A stretch of 64,000 nucleotides of DNA from Taklimakanibacter deserti (lineage in GTDB: Bacteria; Pseudomonadota; Alphaproteobacteria; Rhizobiales; Aestuariivirgaceae). How positions within the stretch are numbered: position 1 is the stretch's first letter; every line of letters starts with the position of its first letter. A model generated the notes under the pieces. The model saw only the letters and a program-made list of their open reading frames with translations. It was not told where the DNA came from and ran no database searches. The position numbers and the translations under genes were made by a program. Positions 54,110 to 64,000 of the stretch are shown piece after piece. Location of the stretch: contig QORU01000003.1 in the NCBI GenBank assembly GCA_003574785.1, positions 1 through 64,000 of the forward strand, given 5' to 3'.

Positions 54110-55162
54110 ATGACTCTCTATCTCCGTCCCTTGAGCCTGCTCTACGGGCCGGATGCGCGCCGGGCGGTCGGCGCGCGCGAGGGGGGCGCGCTTGGCGGGT
54201 CGGACTTCATCGCCTTCACGCAGGTCGAGCTCATCGAGCGCGCCGGCGGGCGCATCGCAAGACGCGTCGTCTCCTACAAGGACGCGCAGGCCCATTCGGA
54301 GAAGCTCCGGTGCATCGAAGCGCGCCGTCCCGATTTCGCCGGTCTTGCTCTCGGCCGGCCGAAGCTCATGGGCATCATCAATGTGACACCCGATTCATTC
54401 TCCGATGGCGGCCGCCTCGCCGGCCCCGACGACGCCATCGCCCATGGCAGGAGACTCGCCGAGGAGGGCGCCGACATTCTCGATGTCGGCGGAGAATCGA
54501 CCAGGCCCGGTTCCGACGCCGTGTCGCTCGCGCTTGAAGCGGAACGGGTCATCCCGGTCATCCGGACGCTCGCCGATGCAGGGCATCGCCTTTCGATCGA
54601 CACGCGCAAGGCGGCCTTGATGCGGGACGCCGTCGCCGCGGGTGCCGCCATCATCAACGACGTGTCGGCCTTGAGCTTCGATCCCGAAAGCCTTGGCGTC
54701 GCGGCGAAGCTCGGCTGCCCGGTCGTCCTCATGCATGCGCAAGGCGATCCGAAGACGATGCAGGACAATCCGATTTACGAGGACGTGGCGCTCGACGTCT
54801 ACGATATGCTCGAAGGGCGGATCGCCGCTTGCGAGGCCGCCGGCATCAGCCGCCACCGCATCGCCATCGATCCCGGCATCGGCTTCGGCAAGACCTTTGC
54901 CCATAATCTGGCGCTGCTCAGCCAGCTGCCGCTGTTCCACGGCCTGGGCGCCGTCCTGCTGGTCGGCCTGTCGCGCAAGGCCTTTACCGGCGCGCTCACC
55001 GGCGAAAAGAAAGCGGGCGAGCGGGTCATGGGCTCGGTCGGGGGCGCCGTCCAGGCCGCCCTCAATGGCGCCCAGATCCTGCGCATCCATGACGTCAAGC
55101 CGACCCGGCAGGCCCTGGCGGTGGCGCTCGCCGCCGCCGATCCGGAAGCCTCCGGCATTTAA
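54110..55162 (+). CDS. folP: Dihydropteroate synthase
   Basis: 350 aa. The catalytic TIM barrel begins near residue 83 with KLMGIINVTPDSFSDGG; DVGGESTRPGS near 128 and the IDPGIGFGKTFAHNLALL segment near 245 are further signatures. Condenses dihydropterin pyrophosphate with p-aminobenzoate; the sulfonamide target. About 80 extra N-terminal residues precede the barrel; similar extensions occur in related species. Its ATG is 6 bp after the MITE-like element. Confidence 0.95.
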   Translation: MTLYLRPLSLLYGPDARRAVGAREGGALGGSDFIAFTQVELIERAGGRIARRVVSYKDAQAHSEKLRCIEARRPDFAGLALGRPKLMGIINVTPDSFSDGGRLAGPDDAIAHGRRLAEEGADILDVGGESTRPGSDAVSLALEAERVIPVIRTLADAGHRLSIDTRKAALMRDAVAAGAAIINDVSALSFDPESLGVAAKLGCPVVLMHAQGDPKTMQDNPIYEDVALDVYDMLEGRIAACEAAGISRHRIAIDPGIGFGKTFAHNLALLSQLPLFHGLGAVLLVGLSRKAFTGALTGEKKAGERVMGSVGGAVQAALNGAQILRIHDVKPTRQALAVALAAADPEASGI

Positions 55163-55234
55163 CCCTTGTCAGCCTGATCTGGTATAGATTAGCGGGATTG
55201 GAGACGGCTTGTCGGGTTTAACAAGAGGGTAACC

Positions 55235-56581
<1,347 letters not shown>

Positions 56582-56584
56582 CTC

Positions 56585-57511
56585 TCAGGACGAGGACTTT
56601 TCTTCGACAGGCACCGCGGCTTTCCGGCTGCGCATGCGGCTCGCGGCGATGCCGGCGAGGATGAGGAGTAGGCCGAAGCCGACACTGGCGGTCAAGGTCT
56701 CGCCCAAGACCACGGCGCCGAGGCCCAGCGCATAGACCGGCACCAGATAGTTGGAATAGGCGACGAAGCTGACGCCGGCCGAGCGCACGATGGCATAGAC
56801 CAGCAAGGTGGCGGTCGCCGTCGGCACGATGCCGAGGCCGAGGACGCAGAGATAAGCGAGTGGCGTCGCGTGCGAGAGGCCGTGCGGCGCGTAGAGGACG
56901 GCGAAGATCAATCCCATGAGGCCGCCGGTGAGGCAGACGGCGGCCGCCTGTTCCAGCGGGCCCTGAAACGGGATGCGGCGGGCGAGAAGGCTGTGCACGG
57001 CATAGCAGATGCAGGCGATGAGAATGGCGAGCTCGCCGACCAGCGCCATGCCCTGGCCTTCGAAGCGCAGAAGCTTCTCCGGGCCGAGCACGATCATGAG
57101 ACCGATGAAGCCGGTGACGAAGCCCAGGCTCTTCATGCGGGTCAGCTTCTCATCGGGCAGGAAAATATGAGCGAGCACGATGACGAAAAGCGGAATGGAT
57201 CCCATGAGCACGCCGGAGAGACCGGAAGAGATGAACTGGGTGCCCCAGGAAATGAGAAAGAAGGGGATGGCGTGACCGATCAGGCCAAGACCGGCAAACC
57301 ATGTCCATAAGCGCTTGTTCCGCGGCCATTGCCGCCGGGTCAGCGTCACGATGACAGCAAGGAACACGCCGCCAACCAGGAGACGCAGCGCCATAACCCA
57401 GGCCGGATCGATCGACGCTACGGCAATTTTCGTCATGGCGAAGGACGAACCCCACGTCACCACGAGTGCTGCGAGCGTGATCCAGTCTCTTGTCGTAGCG
57501 GCGGGTGTCAT
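56585..57511 (-). CDS. EamA/DMT-family transporter
   Basis: 308 aa from the ATG at 57511; a TTG five codons upstream is also in frame. Ten membrane helices in two EamA repeats (WITLAALVVTWGSSFAMTKIA starts the first, LLARRIPFQGPLEQAAA leads into the second). RhaT/YdcZ-like drug/metabolite exporters carry amino acids and small metabolites; substrate unknown. Convergent with glmM, 3 bp apart. Confidence 0.92.
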   Translation of the reverse strand: MTPAATTRDWITLAALVVTWGSSFAMTKIAVASIDPAWVMALRLLVGGVFLAVIVTLTRRQWPRNKRLWTWFAGLGLIGHAIPFFLISWGTQFISSGLSGVLMGSIPLFVIVLAHIFLPDEKLTRMKSLGFVTGFIGLMIVLGPEKLLRFEGQGMALVGELAILIACICYAVHSLLARRIPFQGPLEQAAAVCLTGGLMGLIFAVLYAPHGLSHATPLAYLCVLGLGIVPTATATLLVYAIVRSAGVSFVAYSNYLVPVYALGLGAVVLGETLTASVGFGLLLILAGIAASRMRSRKAAVPVEEKSSS

Positions 57512-57714
57512 GATGCCGCAGTCCAATAAGGGACAGTCAGTACACGGTCAATGACGTGTCCTGTTCAGACACAGGAAAGCGTGATGTTTTTACAACAGTT
57601 CTGAACTGCCTTTTTGCTGCCCGATTGGGGCCCGGCTCCTGTCACAGCCCGCTCCTAACTAGGAACCATCACGAGGGACGTGAATTACCGGGGAACCGGG
57701 AGAGGAGAATATCA

Positions 57715-58284
57715 ATGAAGTGTTTGAAGCTCGCTTTGCTTGCTACCGCGATGACCGCAGGACTCGCCGTCGCAGCGCAGGCCGCCGATCCGAACGTGCC
57801 GGAGCCGGAACCGACCCCGACTCCCGAGCAGTATCAGGCGATGGGCTTTTATCTGCGCGGCGATCTCGGCTGGTCGTTCCTGGACTGGGGCGACAAAGAC
57901 AACGCCTTCGCCGTCGGCGGCGGTGTCGGCTATCAGTTCAACGATTATCTGCGCTCGGATCTGCGCGTCGACTGGTCGGGCAACTATGATGTCGGCGATG
58001 ACGCCAATGCCAGCCTGACGACCGTCCTCGGCAACATCTACTTCGACTGGAAGAACGATTCGATCTTCACGCCCTATATCGGCGCCGGCGCCGGTTACGG
58101 CTGGGTCGATGCCGATCACGGCCTGAGCGACGACGGCTTCGCCTATGCCTTGATGGCGGGTGCGTCGATCGACCTGTCGGAGAGCATCGCGCTCGACGTC
58201 GGCTATCGCTATCGCGAATTGATGATCAGCGGCGAGGATCCCGCCGATCACTCCGGTCTCGCCGGTATCCGCTTCAAGTTTTGA
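57715..58284 (+). CDS. Omp25/OmpA-like outer-membrane beta-barrel protein
   Basis: 189 aa from the ATG at 57715 (GAGAGGAG upstream). Signal peptide cleaved after AAQA, a proline-rich short spacer (PEPEPTPTPEQ), then an eight-stranded barrel pattern (FYLRGDLGWSFLDWGDKDN, TPYIGAGAGYGWVDADH, SIALDVGYRYRELMI) ending in a C-terminal Phe (IRFKF). Rhizobiales outer-membrane proteins of the Omp25/31 type are similar. Followed by its own terminator. Confidence 0.9.
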   Translation: MKCLKLALLATAMTAGLAVAAQAADPNVPEPEPTPTPEQYQAMGFYLRGDLGWSFLDWGDKDNAFAVGGGVGYQFNDYLRSDLRVDWSGNYDVGDDANASLTTVLGNIYFDWKNDSIFTPYIGAGAGYGWVDADHGLSDDGFAYALMAGASIDLSESIALDVGYRYRELMISGEDPADHSGLAGIRFKF

Positions 58285-58318
58285 GGCGCGATCGAGAGAT
58301 CTCGCTTGAAGAACTATG

Positions 58319-58347
58319 GCGGCGGTGGCGAAATCCACCGCCGCTTT
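58319..58347 (+). terminator. Terminator of the outer-membrane protein gene
   Basis: GCGGCGGTGG (58319-58328) and CCACCGCCGC (58335-58344) form a perfect 10-bp stem with a CGAAAT loop, followed by TTTGCATTT, 35 bp after the stop. Read from the other strand it could also stop the minus-strand operon converging on it. Confidence 0.8.
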
Positions 58348-58352
58348 GCATT

Positions 58353-59609
58353 TCACCAGAAGCTTCGGGCGAGGCGGAAGGGCGAGCCGTCCGCGGGCTC
58401 GCGCCCCATGATGATGGCGGTCATCAGGCGCGCCGAGCCGCAGGCCAGCGTCCAGCCCAGCGCGCCATGACCGCTATTGACATAGAGCCCTGAGATCTGG
58501 ATGGCATCGATGATCGGCAGCCCATCCGGCGTCATCGGCCGCAAGCCCGCCCAGGGCGACAGATCGTCCGGCATCGTCATGCCGGGAAACAGCGCCGTCA
58601 CGGCCCGCTTCAGATTGTCAATGCGCTGCGGCCGGATCGCGCCGTCATAGCCGGCGAATTCAACCGTTCCGGCGATCCTCAAGCGATCGCCCAGAGGCGT
58701 CACGCCAATATGCGCCAGATCATCGACGATCGGCCGGCGGGGCAGGAAGCCGATATCGCTCTTGCTGAGCGAGATCGAATAACCCTTGACCGGCATGATC
58801 GGCACACGGATGCCGAGAGGCCCGAGCAGCGCAGGCGTGCGCGGGCCGGCGCAAATCACGACATAACGCGCTTTCATCAAGGTCTCGGCCGTGCGCAGGC
58901 CGGAAATCTTCCCGTTTTCGACGACAAGGCTCGCGAGCCTCGTGCCAAAGTGGCAGGCGACATCGAGCTTGCGGCTGGCCTCCTCGACAGCGCGTGAGAA
59001 GCGCCAGGCGTCGCCCCAGGCATCATTGGGCAGGAGCAGGCCGCCACACAGGCTGGATGCGATGGGAGCGAGGCTCGGCTCCATCGCCACCGTCGTGTCG
59101 GCGTCGAGCGTCCTGGTCTCGATGGCGAGGCCCTGCAGCAACTCGACATAGCGATCACGAGCGGCGAGGCCCGCCTCATCCCTGTAGATCGCGAGCAGCC
59201 CGCCACGACCCAAGGGGAAGTCGATCATGCGCTGGGCGATGAGGCCGTCGAGCTCCTCCAGGCTCTCGCGCGCGAAATGCGTCAAGGTCTTCGATAATCG
59301 CAGATGCGCTGCCGGCCGGCAGTTCGCGGCAAATTTCAAACCCCACAGGCCGAGCCGCGGTATCGCTTCCGGCCGCATCAGCAGCGGCGCGTCCTCGCGG
59401 CCGATCCAGCGCAGCAGCAGCTTCAGAGCGGCGGGCGAGGACCACGGCATCGCCGTCGACGGCGTCACCAAACCGCCATTGGCGAAGCTCGTGCTCAATC
59501 CGGCCCCCTGCTGCTCGTCGATGACGGCGACCGAGAGGCCCTCGCGGGCGAGGTAGAGCGCCGTCGTCATGCCGACGACGCCCGCCCCGACGACGATCAC
59601 GTCGTGCAA
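58353..59609 (-). CDS. dadA: DadA-like FAD-dependent amino-acid oxidase/dehydrogenase
   Basis: 418 aa from a TTG at 59609, five bases after the RidA stop. The frame continues 16 codons into ridA, but homologues begin at the FAD motif. VIVVGAGVVGMTTALYLAREG is the N-terminal Rossmann motif; SFANGGLVTPS near residue 42 and the C-terminal PIIDAIQISGLYVNSGHGALGWTLA are DadA-type. Oxidises D-amino acids or related amines to imines, which the RidA gene next to it would clear. Substrate unproven. Confidence 0.88.
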   Translation of the reverse strand: MHDVIVVGAGVVGMTTALYLAREGLSVAVIDEQQGAGLSTSFANGGLVTPSTAMPWSSPAALKLLLRWIGREDAPLLMRPEAIPRLGLWGLKFAANCRPAAHLRLSKTLTHFARESLEELDGLIAQRMIDFPLGRGGLLAIYRDEAGLAARDRYVELLQGLAIETRTLDADTTVAMEPSLAPIASSLCGGLLLPNDAWGDAWRFSRAVEEASRKLDVACHFGTRLASLVVENGKISGLRTAETLMKARYVVICAGPRTPALLGPLGIRVPIMPVKGYSISLSKSDIGFLPRRPIVDDLAHIGVTPLGDRLRIAGTVEFAGYDGAIRPQRIDNLKRAVTALFPGMTMPDDLSPWAGLRPMTPDGLPIIDAIQISGLYVNSGHGALGWTLACGSARLMTAIIMGREPADGSPFRLARSFW

Positions 59610-59613
59610 GAGT

Positions 59614-59988
59614 TTACCCGCCGATGTGAGCGTAGGCGACGATCTCGATCCGGGCATCGGGCACCATCAGGCCTGCCACCACGGTCGCGCGATTGGGAAA
59701 GGGCTGCTTGAAGAAGGTCCGATAGACCTCGTTCATCCCGGCGAAGTCGTTCTTGTCGGGCAAATAGATGAGGACCTGCGTGACATCATCCATGGTGCCG
59801 CCGGCGGCCTCGACGGTGCGCTTCAGGTTTTGAAGCGTCAGCTGCGCTTGCGCCTTGATGTCGCCGGTCTCGATGCTGCCGTCCTCGCGGATCGGGATAT
59901 GGGCGGTATAGAGGACGTTGCCGCCCTTCGTCGCCCATTCGATCGGCGCCTTGTCGCTCGGCAAATGGGTTTTTACGACTTTTCGCAT
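59614..59988 (-). CDS. ridA: RidA-family enamine/imine deaminase
   Basis: 124 aa from the ATG at 59988 (CAGGAG upstream). The family features NVLYTAHIPIREDG, TLQNLKRTVEAAGGTMDDV and NRATVVAGLMVPDARIEI are present; the last carries the conserved Arg-region, though the usual Ala/Pro context (PxRxxV) reads PDARIEIVAY. Hydrolyses reactive imines or enamines from amino-acid oxidation. Sits between the enolase-family gene and DadA in the same operon. Confidence 0.92.
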   Translation of the reverse strand: MRKVVKTHLPSDKAPIEWATKGGNVLYTAHIPIREDGSIETGDIKAQAQLTLQNLKRTVEAAGGTMDDVTQVLIYLPDKNDFAGMNEVYRTFFKQPFPNRATVVAGLMVPDARIEIVAYAHIGG

Positions 59989-60019
59989 CGTTTTCTCCTG
60001 TCTTGCTAGGTTGGGAAGC

Positions 60020-61168
60020 TTAGTTGGCGCCGGCCCAGGGCAGGAACTGCCCATCTTTCTCGAAAGCGCGGTGATAGAAATCGAGCTTGTCCTGGTCGAT
60101 CGCGATGCCGAGACCCGGTGCCTCGGAGGCTTGCCAGGATGGACCCGAGGCGATCGGCAAAGGCGCCGTCACGATGTCATCGGCAAGCACGGAAGCGGTC
60201 TGCTGATGCCCGCCGATGCCGTTGCCGATGGTGAGGAGTGCCTGCTGATGGGCCGCCGCCGCTATGCCGAATTCGCCATGCGTATGCTTGCAGACGGTGA
60301 TGCCGGCAAGGCCCGCAGTGCGGCTCAAGGTGATGAAGGCTCTGAGCGAGCCGACCCAATAGCTGGAGAAGCACAGGACGTCGGCTGCCGCATGATGGAT
60401 GACTTCCATCACATTGTTCTCGCCGTCGAGGCCTTCATTGGCGCAAAGCGGCAGGGGCAGCTTGCGCTTGAAATCAGCCATGAGACGGATCGGATGCGCT
60501 TTGACCGGGGCTTCGATGAAGTCGAGGTCGAATTCGGCATCCCAGCGGGTGAGGAGCTTCGCCGCCTGGGGCTGTGTCCAGGCCTCATTGGCGTCGATCC
60601 TGAGCCTCGAGCGCGGGCCGATCGCACGCCGCACGGCGCGCAACATGCGCTCATCGTCCTGAGGCTCGAGGCCTACCTTGAGATAGAAATGCGCATAGCC
60701 CTGTGCCAGCGCCGCCGCGCATTGGCGCGCGAGGTCCGTCTCGTCGGCGCGCTGCAGATAGCAGAAATAGGTGACCGGCTCCGTGCTCGCGAGGCCGCCG
60801 AGGAGACGCCATAGCGGCGTGCCGAGGGCGCGAGCGGAAATATCGAGCATCGCCATGTCGAGCCCGGCATAGGCGAAATTGCCGGTATGCAGGCGATAGT
60901 CCCAGAGGCCGGTCTGAAACACCGCCTTGCGGATCAGCTCGCCATTGCGCGGATCCTTGCCGATGACGAGCGGCAGCATGGCGCGTGCCGCCGCGGCGAC
61001 CGAGGCGGTATCGGCACCGCTGCAGCATTCGCCCCAGCCGACGAGACCGTCATCGGTCTCCATCCTGACGACGACGTCGCTGACACCCTGCCGGGCCACG
61101 CGCGCGCTCATCTCGACATGGGTGTAGGGGATGGAAACGGGAAGGAGGTCGACTTTGGCGATTTTCAT
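60020..61168 (-). CDS. Enolase-superfamily (mandelate racemase/muconate lactonising) enzyme
   Basis: 382 aa. N-terminal cap domain (KIAKVDLLPVSIPYTHVE) and barrel with the base Lys in HFYLKVGLEP near residue 165, metal ligands D and E in RIDANEAW, FIEAPVK and LCANEGLDG, and a KHTHGEFG motif near 295 giving possible His/Lys acid-base residues. An amino-acid or sugar-acid racemase or dehydratase; operon context with an amino-acid transporter and RidA favours an amino-acid derivative. Its ATG overlaps the ATPase stop by 4 bp. Confidence 0.9.
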   Translation of the reverse strand: MKIAKVDLLPVSIPYTHVEMSARVARQGVSDVVVRMETDDGLVGWGECCSGADTASVAAAARAMLPLVIGKDPRNGELIRKAVFQTGLWDYRLHTGNFAYAGLDMAMLDISARALGTPLWRLLGGLASTEPVTYFCYLQRADETDLARQCAAALAQGYAHFYLKVGLEPQDDERMLRAVRRAIGPRSRLRIDANEAWTQPQAAKLLTRWDAEFDLDFIEAPVKAHPIRLMADFKRKLPLPLCANEGLDGENNVMEVIHHAAADVLCFSSYWVGSLRAFITLSRTAGLAGITVCKHTHGEFGIAAAAHQQALLTIGNGIGGHQQTASVLADDIVTAPLPIASGPSWQASEAPGLGIAIDQDKLDFYHRAFEKDGQFLPWAGAN

Positions 61169-61956
61169 GGCGTGGTCTCGGGCCTTGCCGGCCCGTCATT
61201 CGAGAGCGTGCGCAGGAACTGGCGCATGCGGTCGGTCGGGTTGTCGAAGAGCACGTCGCGCGGCTTGCCGTCGGCGGCGATGCGGCCGTGATCCATGAAC
61301 AGGATCCGATCGGCGACGTCGGCGGCGAACCTCACCTCATGCGTGACGATCAGCATCGTCATGCCGTCGGCGGCGAGGCTGCGCATGACATTGAGGACCT
61401 CGCCCACGAGCTCGGGGTCGAGAGCCGAGGTCGGCTCGTCGAAGAGAATGAGCTTGGGCTGCATGGCGAGGACGCGGGCGATGGCGACACGCTGCTGCTG
61501 GCCGCCCGAGAGGGCGTCGGGCATCGAGTCGGCCTTGGCGGCGAGGCCTACGCGCGTAAGCATCTGGCGGGCGAGCGTTTCGGCCTCGGCGCGCGGCAGC
61601 TTGCGCACCAGGCGCGGCGCCAAAGCGACATTATTAAGCGCGCTCAGATGCGAGAACAGATTGAAGCGCTGGAACACGAAGCCGATATCGGCGCGCTCCT
61701 TGGCGAGCGCCCGGTCGCTTTCATAGCGCTCGCGCCCGCCGGCGAGTTTCGCGCCGAAACGCCTGCCGTCGATCTCGATGCTGCCGCCCGTCGGGCGATC
61801 GAGGAAGTTGATGCAGCGAAGCATCGTGGTCTTGCCGGAGCCCGACGGCCCCAGGATGGCGATCTTCTGGCCGCGCTCGACCTCGAAGGTCACGCGGTCC
61901 AGCACCGTCACCGGCCCGAAGCTCTTGCAGAGATCTGTCACGCGCAGAATAGGCAT
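61165..61956 (-). CDS. Polar amino-acid ABC transporter ATPase
   Basis: 263 aa. Walker A GPSGSGKTT near residue 39, signature LSGGQQQRVAIARVLA near 146, Walker B LILFDEPTSALDPE near 168 and the switch His in VTHEVRFA. GlnQ/HisP type. Overlaps the enolase-family gene by 4 bp and lies 58 bp after the binding-protein gene. Confidence 0.96.
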   Translation of the reverse strand: MPILRVTDLCKSFGPVTVLDRVTFEVERGQKIAILGPSGSGKTTMLRCINFLDRPTGGSIEIDGRRFGAKLAGGRERYESDRALAKERADIGFVFQRFNLFSHLSALNNVALAPRLVRKLPRAEAETLARQMLTRVGLAAKADSMPDALSGGQQQRVAIARVLAMQPKLILFDEPTSALDPELVGEVLNVMRSLAADGMTMLIVTHEVRFAADVADRILFMDHGRIAADGKPRDVLFDNPTDRMRQFLRTLSNDGPARPETTP

Positions 61957-62014
61957 CCGCTTGCTCGTTTGAGAGCGGGCGTCCGGCCAGCGGACGCCCG
62001 CCCGTCATCCTTCC

Positions 62015-62929
62015 TTATTTCGCAAAGCAGGAGTCTGCCGCCACCGGCGCCTTCCAGCCTTCCGGCCGGTCGACGCCGACACGGTAATTGTCGGCCGGCG
62101 GATCGAACCAGGCCTTGTCGCCGAGACCATAGGCGGCCATGGACTTCACATTGGCGCAGCTCGCCCAGATCTTGCCGATCTCCACATTGATCGCGTCCGC
62201 CAAAGCCTTGCGGGTCGTCGGCGTCGCGAAGATCGAATAATATTTCTTCGACATGATCGGATATTTCTCGGGCTCGGGCTGCACCGCCACCTGGTGAATG
62301 TTCCATTCCGGATGCTGCTTGATGGCATATTCGACGAGGGCCGGATCGAGGATGCCGATATCGAGGCGGCCGGCGACGATGTCGCGCATCACCGCATCCT
62401 GCGTGTCATAGAGCTTCACCTCGCCGATGCCCTCGACCGCCTTGAGCTCGGGGACGAGGGTGAAGCCAGACACGGTGCCGACGACCCGGCCTTTCATGTC
62501 GGCGAAGGTGTTCCAGTTCGTGTCCTTCTTCTGGATCAGCAGCGTGCCGAAATAATAGACGGGATCGGACAGCAGCATCACTTTCGAGCGCTCTTCCGTC
62601 CAGCCGACCGAGCCGATCAGGGCATCGACCTGGCCCTGCTTCGTCGCCTGGATGAGAGCGTTCCATTCCATCGATTTCATCTCGATCTCGAGGCCGAGAT
62701 TCTTGGCGATCTCGACGGCGAGGTCGCCGTCGGTGCCGATGAGCTTGCCGTCCTTGGTGCCGGTCATCGGCATGTCGCCCAGCATGCCGATGGTGAGCTT
62801 GCCGGGAGCGAGGGTTTCAATGTTGTCGGCGAAGGCGGAGTTTGCGGCCAGCGCGCCGAAAGCGAGGCCGGCGCATAGCAGCGCCATGCGGCGGGACAGA
62901 GGCGATGAGGCACTTTTTACTCTCGACAT
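62015..62929 (-). CDS. Amino-acid ABC transporter substrate-binding protein
   Basis: 304 aa. Signal peptide (cleavage after NSAFA, residue 34), then a PBPb/SBP_bac_3 domain (KLTIGMLGDMPMTGTKDGKL, GTDGDLAVEIAKNLGLEIEM, GSVGWTEERSKVMLLSDPVYY). The typical ligand-binding Arg region (WTEERSK) is present. Ligand unknown; likely the substrate of the enzymes in the operon. 27 bp after the first permease. Confidence 0.94.
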   Translation of the reverse strand: MSRVKSASSPLSRRMALLCAGLAFGALAANSAFADNIETLAPGKLTIGMLGDMPMTGTKDGKLIGTDGDLAVEIAKNLGLEIEMKSMEWNALIQATKQGQVDALIGSVGWTEERSKVMLLSDPVYYFGTLLIQKKDTNWNTFADMKGRVVGTVSGFTLVPELKAVEGIGEVKLYDTQDAVMRDIVAGRLDIGILDPALVEYAIKQHPEWNIHQVAVQPEPEKYPIMSKKYYSIFATPTTRKALADAINVEIGKIWASCANVKSMAAYGLGDKAWFDPPADNYRVGVDRPEGWKAPVAADSCFAK

Positions 62930-62956
62930 GGTTTCCTCCTGGGTTGAACGCTCTTT

Positions 62957-63616
62957 TCAAGCTTTTGCGGTTTTGTGCTCGGCATAGCGGACCGCCATCG
63001 ACAGCGGATAGCTCATGACGAAATAGATGAGGGCGACGAGGATATAGATCGGCATCGGCATGAAGCTCGATGAGGAGAGGTCCTTCGCCCGCAGCATGAG
63101 CTCGGGTGCGGCGATGATCGATGCGATCGATGTGTCCTTGAGAAGGCCGACCAGATAATTGCCGATGGGCGGCAGGCTCACCCTGAAGGCCTGTGGCGCC
63201 GTGACATGGACAAGACCCTGGACCGGCGTCAGGCCCAAGGCCTTGAAGGCTTCCTTCTCGCCGCGGTCGACGGCGCCGAGGCCCGCGCGATAGACCTCGG
63301 CAAGCTGCACGCCGCCTTGTACGCCGAAAGCGATGATGGCGCAGGCATTGGAGCTCCAGCGCAGATCGGGAACTAGCGTCGGCAGGCCGAAATAGAGGAG
63401 AAACAAGAGGACAAGGACCGGCAGGCCGCGCACGACCTCGATGACGGAGGCGGTGAAATAGCGCAGCGCAGGATTGTCGGCAACGCGCATGGCGCAAATG
63501 GGGATGCCGAGAACGGCCGCGACGAGGAAGGAGAGGAGCGTCAGCCTGAGGGTCTGCAAGGCCGCCGCGGCCAGTTCCGGCGACCATTGCTCGAGATATG
63601 TCCAGTATTCCCCCAT
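62957..63616 (-). CDS. Amino-acid ABC transporter permease
   Basis: 219 aa, HisM/GlnP type with five or so membrane helices. The EAA-type loop (EAFKALGLTPVQGLVHVTAPQ) that contacts the ATPase is near residue 140. The upstream AEVYRAGLGAVDRGE segment is conserved in polar amino-acid permeases. Starts 5 bp after the partner permease. Confidence 0.95.
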   Translation of the reverse strand: MGEYWTYLEQWSPELAAAALQTLRLTLLSFLVAAVLGIPICAMRVADNPALRYFTASVIEVVRGLPVLVLLFLLYFGLPTLVPDLRWSSNACAIIAFGVQGGVQLAEVYRAGLGAVDRGEKEAFKALGLTPVQGLVHVTAPQAFRVSLPPIGNYLVGLLKDTSIASIIAAPELMLRAKDLSSSSFMPMPIYILVALIYFVMSYPLSMAVRYAEHKTAKA

Positions 63617-63621
63617 CGCTC

Positions 63622-64000
63622 TCAGGCCCGGACGGTCTTGGCGGAATGAAGATGGCGGTGGAGCCAGTTGGCGAAGACACCGAGAGGAATGGAGACGCAG
63701 AGATAGATGACGGCGACCAGCAAATAGATCTGCATCGACAGATAGGTCTCGGCGATGAGGATCCTGGCGCGGAACATGATCTCAGGCGCGGCAACGACCG
63801 AAGCGAGCGATGTATCCTTGAGGAGCTGGACGCCATAGCTGCAGAAAGGCGGCAGCATCAGCCGGAAGGCCTGAGGCACCAGGATGTGGGTGAAGATCTG
63901 GACCGGCGTCAGGCCGAGCGACAGGCCGGCCTGGCGCTGCCCGTCGGGGATGGCGGTGAGCCCGGCGCGAAAGATCTCGGCGACATAGGCAGCACCATTG
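63622..64000 (-). CDS. Amino-acid ABC transporter permease, 5' end beyond the window
   Basis: At least 125 aa are visible; the frame is open to the right edge (reading NGAAYVAEIFRAGLTAIPDG just inside it), so the N-terminal half is missing. It has the same EAA-type loop (GLSLGLTPVQIFTHILVPQ) and ends in the cytoplasmic HRHLHSAKTVRA. Paired with the second permease 5 bp downstream, as in heteromeric Gln/His transporters. Confidence 0.93.
   Translation of the reverse strand, partial: NGAAYVAEIFRAGLTAIPDGQRQAGLSLGLTPVQIFTHILVPQAFRLMLPPFCSYGVQLLKDTSLASVVAAPEIMFRARILIAETYLSMQIYLLVAVIYLCVSIPLGVFANWLHRHLHSAKTVRA

Overview
The window is about 64 kb of high-GC DNA that reads as an alphaproteobacterial chromosome, most likely of the order Hyphomicrobiales (Rhizobiales). 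The basis is gene order: tol-pal-cpoB-tilS-ftsH-folP-glmM, zapA with an alphaproteobacterial-type 6S RNA and 5-formyl-THF cyclo-ligase, purE/purK beside DUF465 genes, and rhizobial-style intergenic palindromes. Species cannot be told from sequence alone. Almost everything is ordinary core DNA; accessory material sits in islets.

Region 1 (1-6.75 kb): the tail of an IS5-type transposase and palindromic repeats, a secreted VRDHR-repeat protein, an AraC regulator, an outer-membrane barrel protein, an MFS-SDR-SDR operon (one SDR lacks the catalytic Tyr) and a secreted matrixin-like metalloprotease.

Region 2 (6.75-20.8 kb): a complete soluble di-iron propane/acetone monooxygenase locus, prmABCD, with amidohydrolase, MIP18-type factor, dedicated GroEL paralogue and zinc alcohol dehydrogenase. 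It is preceded by a near-perfect sigma-54 promoter and followed by an AcoR-type sigma-54 activator. Around the activator are four genes I cannot assign (162 aa, 162 aa, a 371-aa WD40-like beta-propeller and a 59-aa protein). They are tightly packed and collinear with the locus and are the best candidate here for an undescribed accessory system.

Region 3 (20.8-36.7 kb): propionyl-CoA synthetase, SuhB, rpsU, purK/purE, two DUF465 genes, a cupin, fba-pgk-tkt (gap is missing from its usual place), DUF4164-zapA, an inserted CGNR regulator/BKACE pair, 6S RNA, fau, a YmdB-type phosphoesterase, a small protein with a perfect CtrA box upstream, and yebC.

Region 4 (36.7-44.2 kb): a methyltransferase divergent from an AraC-TPR regulator, a VapBC pair, a periplasmic alpha/beta hydrolase, and the ruv region, in which a second toxin-antitoxin pair sits between ruvC and ruvA and a membrane protein gene sits between ruvA and ruvB.

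Region 5 (44.2-56.6 kb): ybgC, tolQRAB, two tandem pal genes, cpoB, tilS, ftsH, a 285-bp element with 31-bp terminal inverted repeats, folP, glmM.

Region 6 (56.6-64 kb): EamA exporter, Omp25-like protein, and a minus-strand amino-acid uptake/catabolism operon (two permeases, binding protein, ATPase, enolase-superfamily enzyme, RidA, DadA-like oxidase) running off the right edge.
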